A stretch of DNA of 64,000 bases. Source: DASXSB01 sp036506275. GTDB taxonomy: Bacteria > Methylomirabilota > Methylomirabilia > Rokubacteriales > CSP1-6. A program made the translations under genes and the position numbers. How positions within the stretch are numbered: position 1 is the stretch's first letter; each line of letters begins with the position of its first letter. The stretch spans positions 16,233 to 80,232 of the forward strand of contig DASXSB010000079.1 in assembly GCA_036506275.1 (NCBI GenBank), read 5' to 3'. A model generated the notes under the pieces. It had not been told where the DNA came from. It worked only from the letters and a program-made list of their open reading frames with translations, and did no database searches. Below, one piece after another: positions 7,871-16,565 of the stretch.

Positions 7871-8559
7871 TCCGGGAGCGAGAGCACCGCCGCCACCCGT
7901 CCGAGCGGCCCCAACTTCGCAACCAACACGTCGGCGACGATCATCGCATGTCGCTCCTCGCGCGCCTCGAATCGCCGGCCGCCGGCGGCTCCGAAGCGGC
8001 GATCGAAGCCGAGCGTGATGTGAGGAACATAGTGGTCTCGCGCGAAGGCATAGCCGTAGCGGCGCGCGTTGTCGACGAGATCGGGATCGCCACCGGTGGC
8101 GCGGGCGGTCGCATCGACGACGGCGGCGTTGGCGACGTGGTCGAGAAAGCCATCCGCGACGAGGACGGCGTCCTCGTGTGCGTTCGCGAGAAGCCGACGC
8201 TCTGGGGAGGACGGGTCAACGCACCAGAACACGAACCCGCCGCCGAAGACCGCGATCGTCGTGAGCGGAATCGTCCGGCCGCACAGTCGCGCTCGCAGGC
8301 GCTCCACGAACATCGCCAGCCGCGACCGCGGCACGTCGCCGACGGCGCACTGCGTGAGTGTCAGGTGGGGCAGGGAGCCGGGGGCGACGACCTGTTCGGC
8401 GTCTTCGCCGATCAGAGCCGCGGCCAGCGCGTACGAGGCGCGGATGGTCGCGGTATCGGGCTGGAGGACGAGCCCGAGGAGACCGCGCATCCGTTCCGCG
8501 GCTGCCAGCCTCGGGATCCCGAACATGCCGAGCGTGCCCTCGCCGCCCATGGCCACCAC
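7855..8559 (-). CDS. 2H phosphoesterase (2'-5' RNA ligase / RNA cyclic phosphodiesterase family)
   Basis: A 234-aa protein with the two HxT signatures of the 2H phosphoesterase superfamily: HLTLTQ near residue 65 and HITLGF near residue 185. Between them lies FGGGFVFWCVDPSS. Members hydrolyse 2',3'-cyclic or 2',5'-linked nucleotide bonds; the substrate here is unknown. Its 3' end overlaps the convergent seleno-thioredoxin by 16 bp. Several start codons are possible: ATG at 8559, ATG at 8550 or GTG at 8556. Confidence 0.7.
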   Translation of the reverse strand: MVAMGGEGTLGMFGIPRLAAAERMRGLLGLVLQPDTATIRASYALAAALIGEDAEQVVAPGSLPHLTLTQCAVGDVPRSRLAMFVERLRARLCGRTIPLTTIAVFGGGFVFWCVDPSSPERRLLANAHEDAVLVADGFLDHVANAAVVDATARATGGDPDLVDNARRYGYAFARDHYVPHITLGFDRRFGAAGGRRFEAREERHAMIVADVLVAKLGPLGRVAAVLSLPDQPRS

Positions 8560-8630
8560 GGTGGCCCCGGGGACTTCCAGGGCACAATTACGGGGGAGGT
8601 AATGGCAGGATCCCGAGTTCGGACTCCGCC

Positions 8631-8646
8631 GTTACAAGCGCGTAAC
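8631..8646. promoter_or_regulatory. Inverted repeat upstream of msrP
   Basis: GTTAC-N6-GTAAC (sequence GTTACAAGCGCGTAAC) lies about 33 nt upstream of the msrP start, in the space between msrP and the divergent phosphoesterase. This is the expected location for an operator. No regulator can be named. Confidence 0.3.
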
Positions 8647-8678
8647 ATCGTGAGAGGCTAGAAGCGAGGAGAAGACGA

Positions 8679-9632
8679 ATGCTGATCCGCCGGCGGCCGA
8701 TGTTCCGGGAGTCGGAGATCACCGATCCCGGGGTGTACCTGAACCGGCGCCGCTTCATGACGGGGGTGGCGGCGCTCGCTCTCGCCGGCGCCGGCGAGGC
8801 GGAGGCGGCGCCGCCCGCGCTCCCGGAGCTCAAGGCGACGCCGAACCCGGCCTTCCGCCTCGACGACAAGCCCACCAAGTTCGAGGACGCGTCCACCTAC
8901 AACAACTTCTACGAGTTCGGGGTGAACAAGGACGACCCGGCGCGGCTCGCCCACACGCTGAAGCCGCGGCCCTGGACCCTGAAGGTCGACGGGCTGGTGG
9001 CGAAGGCGAAGACCTTCGACCTCGACGAGGTGCTCAAGGTGGCGCCCCTGGAGGAACGCGTCTACGCGCTCCGCTGCGTGGAAGGCTGGTCGATGGTGAT
9101 CCCGTGGATCGGGTTTCCCCTGGCGGCGTTGGTCAAGCGCGTGGAGCCGACGAGCGCGGCCAAGTACGTCGAGTTCACCACCCTCATGGATCCGGAGCAG
9201 TTTCCCGCCCAGAAGAAGGGGATCTTCAACTTCGGCAGCCTCGACTGGCCGTACACGGAAGGCCTGCGCCTCGACGAGGCCATGCACCCGCTCACGCTGC
9301 TCACGGTCGGCATGTACGGCCACGTGCTCCCGAACCAGAACGGGGCGCCGCTCCGGGTCGTGGTGCCGTGGAAGTACGGGTTCAAGAGCGCGAAGTCGAT
9401 CGTGCGCGTGCGGTTCACCGCCGACGAGCCGAAGACGGCCTGGAACAAGGCGGCGCCCAACGAGTACGGCTTCTACTCGAACGTCAACCCGAAGGTCGAC
9501 CATCCGCGCTGGAGCCAGGCCACGGAACGGCGCATCGGCGAGTTCCGGCGGCGGCCGACGCTGATGTTCAACGGCTACGGCGATCAGGTGGCGTCGCTCT
9601 ACGCCGGGATGGATCTGAAGAAGTCCTACTAG
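8679..9632 (+). CDS. msrP: Protein-methionine-sulfoxide reductase catalytic subunit MsrP
   Basis: Periplasmic molybdopterin enzyme that repairs oxidised methionine residues in envelope proteins. The 317-aa protein has a twin-arginine signal (LNRRRFMTGVAALALAGAG). The Mo-ligating Cys133 is in YALRCVEGWSMVIPWIGFPL, and GFKSAKSIVRVRF is the usual pterin-contact stretch. A GAGGAG Shine-Dalgarno lies 8 nt before the ATG. It is followed after 4 bp by its haem partner msrQ. Confidence 0.95.
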   Translation: MLIRRRPMFRESEITDPGVYLNRRRFMTGVAALALAGAGEAEAAPPALPELKATPNPAFRLDDKPTKFEDASTYNNFYEFGVNKDDPARLAHTLKPRPWTLKVDGLVAKAKTFDLDEVLKVAPLEERVYALRCVEGWSMVIPWIGFPLAALVKRVEPTSAAKYVEFTTLMDPEQFPAQKKGIFNFGSLDWPYTEGLRLDEAMHPLTLLTVGMYGHVLPNQNGAPLRVVVPWKYGFKSAKSIVRVRFTADEPKTAWNKAAPNEYGFYSNVNPKVDHPRWSQATERRIGEFRRRPTLMFNGYGDQVASLYAGMDLKKSY

Positions 9633-9636
9633 CTCG

Positions 9637-10275
9637 ATGGGACGTCGCGGCCGGCTCGGCGTGAAGATCGTCGTGTGGGCGGTGTGCCTGGCGCCCCTCG
9701 CGAATCTCACGTACCGCTTCTACACGGACGATCTCACCGCCAATCCCATCAGCTTCATCACCAACACGCTCGGGGACTGGACGTTCCGCATCTTGCTGGC
9801 GAGCCTCGCCGTGACGCCGCTCCGCATCGTGACCGGCATGGCGTGGCAGGTCCCGCTGCGGCGGCTGCTCGGGCTCTTCGCGTTCACCTACGCCGTCCTC
9901 CATTTCAGCGTCTGGCTCGTGCTCGATCATTTCTTCGACTGGTCGGTGATGGGCCGCGACATCGTGAAGCGTCCGTACATCACGGTCGGCATGCTGGCGC
10001 TGCTCTGTCTGCTCCCGCTCGCCGCCACCTCGACCTCGGCCATGATCAAGAGGCTCGGCGCCCGCAACTGGCGCCGTCTGCACCGGCTCGCCTACGTGGC
10101 GGGCGGACTGGCCGCCCTGCACTTCCTCTGGCTCGCGAAAGTGGGGCGTATCGAGCCCTACGTGTACGCGACGATCCTCGTTCTCTTGCTCGGGGTGCGG
10201 GCCGTGGACGCCGTGCGGCGGCGCCTGCGCGCGCGGCCGCGCCCGACCGCGCCCGTACCGGAGCTCGTGCGCTGA
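9637..10275 (+). CDS. msrQ: MsrQ haem-binding membrane subunit
   Basis: A 212-aa six-helix membrane protein of the ferric-reductase-like family that passes quinol or flavin electrons to MsrP. Helices include LGVKIVVWAVCLAPL, FAFTYAVLHFSVWLVLDHFF and LAYVAGGLAALHFLWLA. Conserved His residues in the second and third of these are the expected haem ligands. WRRLHRLAYVAG is diagnostic. The gene is immediately downstream of msrP and surely co-transcribed. Confidence 0.93.
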   Translation: MGRRGRLGVKIVVWAVCLAPLANLTYRFYTDDLTANPISFITNTLGDWTFRILLASLAVTPLRIVTGMAWQVPLRRLLGLFAFTYAVLHFSVWLVLDHFFDWSVMGRDIVKRPYITVGMLALLCLLPLAATSTSAMIKRLGARNWRRLHRLAYVAGGLAALHFLWLAKVGRIEPYVYATILVLLLGVRAVDAVRRRLRARPRPTAPVPELVR

Positions 10276-10313
10276 TCCCCGGCCTTCGGCCATCCCCCTC
10301 GCGGAGGAAATCC

Positions 10314-11654
10314 ATGTTCGCCCTGCGCCCGCTCGTGCTGATCGCTGCCGTCTTCCTGACCGGCTGTGCCGCCGGCAACGGCGGCCGCTCCGCCACGTCG
10401 CCGGTGGCTCCGGCCACGCCCACGCGCGCCGTTCTCGACAACGGCGTCGTCCTCATCGCGCGCGAGCATCGCGCGAGCGATCTGGTCTCGCTCCAGCTCT
10501 GGCTGCGCGTGGGCGGACGCGACGAGATGCCCGCCGAGCTGGGGCTCTCGCATTATCTGGAGCACATGCTCTTCAAGGGCACGCCCACGCGGCCGCCGGG
10601 CTCCATCGACTATCTCATCGAGGGCCTGGGCGGTCAGAGCAACGCCTTCACCTCGTACGACTTCACCCACTTCGACGTGATGCTGCCCGTGGAGCACGTG
10701 CGGACCGGCCTCGAGCTGCTCGCCGACATCGCCGTCAACGCCAGCTTTCCGCCCGAGGAAATCGATCGCGAGCGCAAGGTCGTGTTCGAGGAGATGAGCC
10801 TGGTGGAGGACGATCCCGAGAAGTATCTGCTCCGGCAGGTCTACGAGCAGGCGTATCGCCCGCACCCCTACGGCCGGCCCATCCTCGGCACGCCTGAGCT
10901 GGTCCGCGACCTCACGCGCGAGCGACTGGCCGCCTACTACGGGAAGCACTACGTGGCGCCGAACATGGTCATCGTGGTCGTGGGCGCGCTCACCACCGAC
11001 GAGATTCGACCGCTCGTGGACGCGACGTTCGGCCGCCTGCCGAAGGCGACCTCCGGCCGCCCCGCCGTCGCGGGCGCCTCGTGGCCGACGACCCGCCGCA
11101 CGGCCGACGTGCGACGGTCGGAGCAGCAGGCGTACCTGGGCCTCGCGTGGCGGACGGCCGCCACCGACAGCGAGGACGTCTTCGCGGTCGACCTCCTCAC
11201 CTACATCCTCGGCGACTCCCCGAGCTCGCGCCTGAACCAGATCGTGCGCGACCGCGACCGTCTGGTGTCGACGATCGAGGCCGCGTACGGCGCGTGGGCG
11301 AAGGGCGGCCTGGTCACGGTGACGTCGAGGCTGGATGCGTCGAATCTCGACGCCGCCGAGCGCTCGATCCTCGAGGTGATTCGCCGCGTGCGCGCCGACG
11401 GCGTGACGGAGGCGGAGCGCCAGCGCGCCATCGTCACCGCGGAATCGAGCTACGCGTTCGACATCGAGACCGCCGACGGTCTCGCCAAGTCCTACGGACA
11501 GGCGGAGACGACGTGGGAGCTGGCCAAGGAGCTGCGGTACCTGGCGCGCCTGCGGCAGGTGACCGCGGCCGAGATCGTGGCGGCGGCGCGGAAGTACTTC
11601 GGCGACGACAACTATACCCGCGTCCGCTTCGTGCCGGGGGAGGGCGCGCGATGA
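10314..11654 (+). CDS. M16 zinc peptidase, catalytic member, lipoprotein
   Basis: A 446-aa pitrilysin-family peptidase. The signal ends in VFLTGC, a lipobox, so it is probably anchored in the envelope. The inverted zinc motif HxxEH is HYLEH at residues 80-84, with the distal Glu expected in EIDRERKVVFEEM. The ATG at 10314 has GCGGAGGAAA directly upstream; longer versions of the frame run into msrQ. It overlaps the next M16 gene as ATGA, giving a coupled catalytic and non-catalytic pair, similar to mitochondrial processing peptidase subunits. Substrate unknown. Confidence 0.92.
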   Translation: MFALRPLVLIAAVFLTGCAAGNGGRSATSPVAPATPTRAVLDNGVVLIAREHRASDLVSLQLWLRVGGRDEMPAELGLSHYLEHMLFKGTPTRPPGSIDYLIEGLGGQSNAFTSYDFTHFDVMLPVEHVRTGLELLADIAVNASFPPEEIDRERKVVFEEMSLVEDDPEKYLLRQVYEQAYRPHPYGRPILGTPELVRDLTRERLAAYYGKHYVAPNMVIVVVGALTTDEIRPLVDATFGRLPKATSGRPAVAGASWPTTRRTADVRRSEQQAYLGLAWRTAATDSEDVFAVDLLTYILGDSPSSRLNQIVRDRDRLVSTIEAAYGAWAKGGLVTVTSRLDASNLDAAERSILEVIRRVRADGVTEAERQRAIVTAESSYAFDIETADGLAKSYGQAETTWELAKELRYLARLRQVTAAEIVAAARKYFGDDNYTRVRFVPGEGAR

Positions 11655-12937
11655 TCCGCGTTGCGATCGCCCTCCTCCTCGTCGTGCTCGCGGTGCCGAC
11701 CTCCGCCGGCGCCGCCGACGTCGTGCGCGAGCGCTTCGACAACGGCATGGTCGTGCTCGTGCGCGAGAATCCGCTCGCGCCCGTGGTCGCTCTCAGCCTG
11801 CTCGTGAAGTCGGGCGTGCGCTGGGAGAAAGCGGACGTGGCCGGGATCTCGAACTTCCTCACCGCCGTCATGGTGAAGGGGACCATGAAGCGCGGCGGCG
11901 CCGAGATGGCGGAGGCGATCGCCGCCCTCGGCGGCAAGATCACGGCGTCGGGCGACGTCGACTACTCGGAGATCCGGGCCTCCGCCCTCGCACGCTACTG
12001 GCGAGAGATGCTCGTGCTCACGGCCGAGCTCGCCCTCGACCCCAAGCTCGCCGCCGACGAGGTCGATCGCGAGCGTGAGCTGCTGGTGGGCCGGGTGCAG
12101 CGCCGCCGCGACAACGCGCCCTCGCGCGCCTTCGACGAGTTCTACCGCGCGCTGTACTCGCCGCATCCCTACGGGCTCCCCACCCTCGGCACGCCGGAGA
12201 CGATCGCGCGCATCGACCGCGCCGCCCTCGTGGCCCGCTACCGCGCCTTCTGGCAGCCGGAGCGCATGGCGCTGGCGGTGAGCGGTCAGGTGTCGGCGCC
12301 GGAGGTGATCGCGGAGGCGAGGCGGCTGTTCGCGGGCCTCCTGCGCGGAAACGCGTCCGTCGACGCCCCCATCCCGCCGCCGGCAGTGGCGGTCCATCGC
12401 GTCGTCCTCGAGCAACCGGCGCAGCAGGCGCAGATCGTCGTCGGTGGGGTGGCGCCCGCGCTTGATCACCCCGATCACGCGGCCGTGAAGGTGCTCGGCT
12501 CCGTCCTCGGCGGTGGCATGGGCGGGCGTCTCTTCGCGGAGCTGCGCGACCGCCGCGGCCTCGCCTACGCCGCCAACACGTTCTACGAGCCCGTGCGCGA
12601 GCCGGGCGCGCTCATTCTCTACCTCGGCACCGCGCCCGAGAACGTGACGGCCGCCGAGGCCGCCCTCGTCGCCGAGATCCAGCGCGTGCGGACGACGCTC
12701 GTCAGCGCCGAGGAGCTCCGCCGGGCGAAAGGCTACCTGCTCGGTGCCTACGAGTCCGACCGGCGCACCAACGCGCGCCAGGCCTGGTACCTCGCGTTCT
12801 ACGAGCTGGCGGGAGTGGGGCTCGACTATCCGGAACGGTTCCGCAAGGCGGTGGCGGCGGTGACCGCGGAAGACGTGCGGCGAGTGGCGAACCAATACCT
12901 GTCGAGCCTCACCGCGGTCGTTCTTCGTCCGCGCTGA
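11651..12937 (+). CDS. M16 peptidase-like protein, probably non-catalytic partner
   Basis: A 428-aa protein with a signal peptide (MIRVAIALLLVVLAVPTSAGA) and an M16 fold (RERFDNGMVVLVRENPLAPV, LGGGMGGRLFAELRDRRGLAY). At the place of HxxEH it has ISNFLTAVMVKGT, so all zinc ligands are missing. It starts inside the stop of the catalytic gene (ATGA). The family precedent is a heterodimer in which this subunit shapes the chamber. Confidence 0.9.
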   Translation: MIRVAIALLLVVLAVPTSAGAADVVRERFDNGMVVLVRENPLAPVVALSLLVKSGVRWEKADVAGISNFLTAVMVKGTMKRGGAEMAEAIAALGGKITASGDVDYSEIRASALARYWREMLVLTAELALDPKLAADEVDRERELLVGRVQRRRDNAPSRAFDEFYRALYSPHPYGLPTLGTPETIARIDRAALVARYRAFWQPERMALAVSGQVSAPEVIAEARRLFAGLLRGNASVDAPIPPPAVAVHRVVLEQPAQQAQIVVGGVAPALDHPDHAAVKVLGSVLGGGMGGRLFAELRDRRGLAYAANTFYEPVREPGALILYLGTAPENVTAAEAALVAEIQRVRTTLVSAEELRRAKGYLLGAYESDRRTNARQAWYLAFYELAGVGLDYPERFRKAVAAVTAEDVRRVANQYLSSLTAVVLRPR

Positions 12938-12957
12938 GCGACGCTGCCGCGCGCGCG

Positions 12958-13782
12958 ATGAGCACGGTGTGGGCGCGACTGCACGCGCTCTATCCCGAGG
13001 CGTCGCGCACGACGCTCAAGAAATGGCTGGAGCGCGCGCGCGTGCGCCTGAACGGCGACGTGGTGCGTCGGGGAGATATCCCCGCCGGTCCTGGCGACCG
13101 CGTGGAGCTGGGGGCCCCGCCGCCGCCGAGCTTGGCCTCGCCGCTGCGCCTCGTGCACGAGGACGATGACCTCCTCGTCGTCGACAAGCCGCCCGGCCTG
13201 CTCACGATTGCCACCGAGGGCGAACGCACCCGCACCGCGTATCGCCTCGTCTTCGACTACGCGCACGCCCGGGGCGGCCGCGTCTTCGTCGTGCACCGGC
13301 TCGACCGCGAGACCTCGGGGCTCCTCGTCTTCGCGCGCTCGGTCGACGCCAAGCGGCGATTGCAGGCGCAGTGGGAGGCGCGGACCGTGGAGCGTGTGTA
13401 CGAGGCGATCGTGGAGGGTCGGATGCGCGAGGGCGAGGGCGTTCTCACCGCGCGCCTGCGCGAGGATCGAAGTCGGCGCGTCCGTCCCACGCGCGCGGCC
13501 GGGCTCGGGAAGGAGGCGGTGACGCGCTATCGCGTGCTCGCGCGCGGGCGCGACACCACGCGCGTCGAGCTTCGCCTCGTCACCGGCCGCCGCGGTCAGA
13601 TCCGCGTTCAGCTCGCGGACCTCGGTCATCCGATCGTCGGCGACGTCGAATACGGTAGTCGTCTGAATCCCGTGCGGAGGCTCTGCCTGCACGCGACGCG
13701 TCTCGCGTTCCGGCATCCTCGTCGCGGCGATCGCGTTGCCTTCGAGAGCCCAGCCCCGCCCGTGTTCGACCGCGTCCGGTAG
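12958..13782 (+). CDS. RluA-family RNA pseudouridine synthase
   Basis: A 274-aa protein with an N-terminal S4-like RNA-binding part (TTLKKWLERARVRLNGDVV) and the RluA catalytic motif HRLDRETSGLLVFARS, where the Asp is the nucleophile. GRRGQIRVQLADLGHPIVGD follows. It isomerises specific uridines in rRNA or tRNA; the site cannot be read from sequence. It starts 20 bp after the M16 pair. Confidence 0.92.
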   Translation: MSTVWARLHALYPEASRTTLKKWLERARVRLNGDVVRRGDIPAGPGDRVELGAPPPPSLASPLRLVHEDDDLLVVDKPPGLLTIATEGERTRTAYRLVFDYAHARGGRVFVVHRLDRETSGLLVFARSVDAKRRLQAQWEARTVERVYEAIVEGRMREGEGVLTARLREDRSRRVRPTRAAGLGKEAVTRYRVLARGRDTTRVELRLVTGRRGQIRVQLADLGHPIVGDVEYGSRLNPVRRLCLHATRLAFRHPRRGDRVAFESPAPPVFDRVR

Positions 13783-13898
13783 AAATCCCAATCCCGTCCC
13801 GTGGGGGTGGGGCACCACCCGGCGCTCGTTTCCGAATTGGAGAACGGGCGCGCCCGTCTTACCACCCGAAGCTCGGCATCGAGCAGAGGAGGCGCGAC

Positions 13899-14114
13899 AT
13901 GACGAAGCGAATGACAACGCCCGTGGTCGGGCTCTCGTTGCTGGCGATGGTGATGGCTGGATGTGCAACGCTCGGCGGGGCGGCCGTGGGCGCCGGCGCG
14001 GGAGCGGCGGTGGGCGCCGGCACCGGCTATGGCGCCGGCAAGGGCGCGCTCATCGGCACCGGCGTGGGCGCGGCGGCGGGCGCGATCTACGACATCGTGA
14101 AGAAGAAGAACTGA
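13899..14114 (+). CDS. Small glycine-zipper lipoprotein
   Basis: 71 aa: a signal with lipobox (LLAMVMAGC), then an almost pure Gly/Ala zipper (GGAAVGAGAGAAVGAGTGYG) and a basic C-terminus (IYDIVKKKN). This resembles YMGG/glycine-zipper outer-membrane lipoproteins. AGAGGAGG lies 8 nt before the ATG. The 117-bp region upstream holds no recognisable gene. Confidence 0.8.
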   Translation: MTKRMTTPVVGLSLLAMVMAGCATLGGAAVGAGAGAAVGAGTGYGAGKGALIGTGVGAAAGAIYDIVKKKN

Positions 14115-14158
14115 CAGACAGGATGGCGGGGGCGGCGGCAACGTCGCCTCCGCGCGGT

Positions 14159-14389
14159 CTACTCGCGGGCCTGCGCCCTCGCCTGCTCGGCCGCGCGGAT
14201 CTCGTCGGCGAACATCCCCACGTGTAGCGGACAGGGCGCCTTGTTCTCATCCACGTACTGGCAATCGGTCTGATTGCACTGTACGTAGTAGCCCTGGGGA
14301 CGCCCGAAACCTCCCGGACGACGGAGGCGGATCGACACCGTCTCCGAGACCACCGAGCACCAGAACTCGCGGGCGCGACCGCGGCTCAC
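14159..14389 (-). CDS. Small Cys-rich protein, unknown
   Basis: About 76 aa from GTG at 14389: FWCSVVSETV, then YYVQCNQTDCQYVDENKAPC and PLHVGMFADEI. The four spaced cysteines and one His look able to bind a metal or form disulfides. The reading is more protein-like than the other frames here, and the open frame extends further upstream without a better start. No Shine-Dalgarno is evident, so the start is uncertain. Function unknown. Confidence 0.5.
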   Translation of the reverse strand: MSRGRAREFWCSVVSETVSIRLRRPGGFGRPQGYYVQCNQTDCQYVDENKAPCPLHVGMFADEIRAAEQARAQARE

Positions 14390-14493
14390 CGAGCGGCGCT
14401 GCTTTCGAAGATCACCGGCACGTGTTCCAACATACGCGTTCCCCGCGCGAGACACAAGAGTCCCGCGCGCAATTTCCGTTCCACCGTCGGCCT

Positions 14494-14557
14494 GGGATTC
14501 CGCGCCCGCGGTCCCGTGCCCCGGGATTCCGAGTATTCTCCCGGGGATTCCGAGTAT
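14494..14557. repeat. Direct repeats in the mlaA leader
   Basis: GGGATTCCGAGTAT occurs at 14523-14536 and 14544-14557, exactly 21 bp apart (two helical turns). The first nine bases occur again at 14494-14502. They lie just upstream of mlaA, a likely place for a regulator to bind on one DNA face. Confidence 0.5.
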
Positions 14558-14594
14558 ATTGAGCGACGACGTCGAATCCTCAGGGAGGCTCTCA

Positions 14595-15626
14595 TTGCCC
14601 CGCTCGTCGACCCTGCCGTTGCTGGCGCTGGTCTGTGCCACGCTCGCTCTGGCGCTCGGGGGATGCGCCAGCCTCTCCAGAGTCCTCGGCCCGGACCCCG
14701 CGCTGTTCCCGGGCCCGGCGACGGCGGCTGATGCTGCCGCCGGTCCGCTCGGAGCGCCTCCGGCGGCGCCGGAGATAGCCGCCGCCGACGTTCTGCCCTT
14801 CGGAATCCCGCCCTCGGCGGATGCGGGGAAGTCCGAGGTCCTCGTCTTCAGCGAGGCGGTCTGCGTGATGGACGCAGGCTCCGACGTCCTGCCCGCCGCG
14901 GAGACCGTACTGGCGCCGGACGTCCCCGACGCCGTCACCTTCCTCGCCGCCGACATCGGCCTGCGGCTCGCGCAAGCGCAGGGGCAGAAGCTCGATGCGG
15001 GCGAAATCGATGCCGAGCGCGAGGAATACGACCCCTGGGAGCCGTTCAACGAGAAGATGTTCGAGTTCAATCGACGGCTCGACCAGTACGTCCTGAAGCC
15101 GATCGCGAAGGTCTACGGCAAGATCATTCCAGAGCCGATCCAGATCCTCATCAACAACGGCTTCGACAACATCCACTTCGTCCCGCGCTTGGTCAACAGC
15201 CTCCTCCAGGGCAAGTGGGGCGGGGCCGGCCGCGAGATCGCGCGCTTCCTCCTGAACAGCACGGCCGGGATCGGGGGCCTCTTCGATCCCGCCAAGGACT
15301 ACTGGGGCATCGAGAAGAGCCGGGAGGACTTCGGCCAGACTCTCGGCACCTGGGGCGCGCCACCGGGGCCCTACCTCGTCTTACCGTTTCTCCCGCCCAT
15401 GACAGTGCGGGACGGCATCGGCACCGCCGTCGACAACGCGATGGATCCGCTCAGCTACTATTTACCGTTCGTCTGGGATCGCATCGGCATGAAGCTCGGT
15501 GACATCATCAACGAGCGCGCGCTCAACATCGACCTCTATGAGGGCTTCCAGGAAAGCGTGCTCGATCTCTACACCGCCGTGCGCAACGCCTACCTCCGGC
15601 GTCGGGAGCAGATGATCCGGGAGTAG
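14595..15626 (+). CDS. mlaA: MlaA-type phospholipid-binding lipoprotein
   Basis: Outer-membrane lipoprotein that removes mislocalised phospholipids from the outer leaflet. The 343-aa protein has a lipobox (LALALGGC), an Ala/Pro-rich spacer of about 130 residues, then the MlaA domain from DPWEPFNEKMFEFNRRLDQY to NAMDPLSYYLPF. TTG at 14595 is preferred because AGGGAGG sits 7 nt upstream; an upstream TTG at 14559 would put a hydrophilic stretch before the signal. No other mla genes are near. The spacer is longer than in enterobacterial MlaA. Confidence 0.9.
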   Translation: MPRSSTLPLLALVCATLALALGGCASLSRVLGPDPALFPGPATAADAAAGPLGAPPAAPEIAAADVLPFGIPPSADAGKSEVLVFSEAVCVMDAGSDVLPAAETVLAPDVPDAVTFLAADIGLRLAQAQGQKLDAGEIDAEREEYDPWEPFNEKMFEFNRRLDQYVLKPIAKVYGKIIPEPIQILINNGFDNIHFVPRLVNSLLQGKWGGAGREIARFLLNSTAGIGGLFDPAKDYWGIEKSREDFGQTLGTWGAPPGPYLVLPFLPPMTVRDGIGTAVDNAMDPLSYYLPFVWDRIGMKLGDIINERALNIDLYEGFQESVLDLYTAVRNAYLRRREQMIRE

Positions 15627-16565
15627 ATGCGGCAGGAGACGCTGGTGACGGTGCGGCGATTCTGGATGGGAGCGGTGGTCGTGCTCGCGGCGGCGGCGGG
15701 CGCGTTCGTGACATGGCCGCGAGCGGCGGCGCCCGCCAATGATCGCGACGTGAAGGCGGGGCAGGCAGTCTACGCCGGGCAGTGCGTCGTCTGCCACGGC
15801 GAGAGCGGGCGCGGCGACGGCCCGTCGGCGGCGGGATTCGCGACCAAGCCGGCCGACCTCACCGACGGTCGCCTCATGAATCGGCTTCCCGACGAGTTCC
15901 TCGTCAACGTGATCCGCAACGGCGGTCCGGCGGAGGGCCTCTCGCCCGGCATGCCACCATTCAAGTCGAACCAGAGCGAGGAGCAGACGCGGCAGGTCGT
16001 CGCGTACGTCCGCTCGCTCGCCACTCCCGCGTACGCGCCGGGACAAGCACGGGCGATCGTCACCGTTCCCGGCGCGCCCCCGCAGCCGATCTTCTTCAAT
16101 CACGTGATCCACGCGGGCTCCTTCCAGATCCCATGTCAGTACTGCCACGCCGACGCGCGGCGCTCGGAGTACGCGGGCCTGCCCTCCGTGGAACGTTGCA
16201 TGGGGTGCCACAAGATCGTCGGAGCCCAGGACAACCCGGAGATCAAGAAGATCCACGGCTACTGGGAGCGCAAGGAGCCCATCCCGTGGGTCCGCATCTT
16301 CAAGGTGCCGGACTTCACGTACTTCCCCCACAAGCCGCACATCCGCGCCGAGCTCGCCTGCCAGACGTGCCACGGGCCCATCGAGCGCATGCGCGTGGTG
16401 GGGGCGCGCACGGGCCGCCAGCTCGGCAACGACTTGATTCACCTGATCGGCCTGAAGCCGACGCCGCCGCTTCTCTCGATGGGCTGGTGCATCGAGTGCC
16501 ATCGCGAGCAGAACGCCACCCGCAATCTGCGCGCTCCGCTCGACTGCGTGACGTGCCACCACTAG
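15627..16565 (+). CDS. Six-haem cytochrome c (class I domain fused to five-haem module)
   Basis: 312 aa with one N-terminal anchor (FWMGAVVVLAAAAGAFVTW) and six CxxCH haem sites: CVVCH in a class I cytochrome c domain (about 35-135, with the Met ligand probably in GMPPFK), then CQYCH, CMGCH, CQTCH, CIECH and CVTCH. The second half resembles the pentahaem ActA subunit of alternative complex III or cytochrome c7-like proteins. No other complex III subunits are adjacent. The ATG directly follows the mlaA stop. It likely moves electrons in the periplasm; its partner is unknown. Confidence 0.85.
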   Translation: MRQETLVTVRRFWMGAVVVLAAAAGAFVTWPRAAAPANDRDVKAGQAVYAGQCVVCHGESGRGDGPSAAGFATKPADLTDGRLMNRLPDEFLVNVIRNGGPAEGLSPGMPPFKSNQSEEQTRQVVAYVRSLATPAYAPGQARAIVTVPGAPPQPIFFNHVIHAGSFQIPCQYCHADARRSEYAGLPSVERCMGCHKIVGAQDNPEIKKIHGYWERKEPIPWVRIFKVPDFTYFPHKPHIRAELACQTCHGPIERMRVVGARTGRQLGNDLIHLIGLKPTPPLLSMGWCIECHREQNATRNLRAPLDCVTCHH

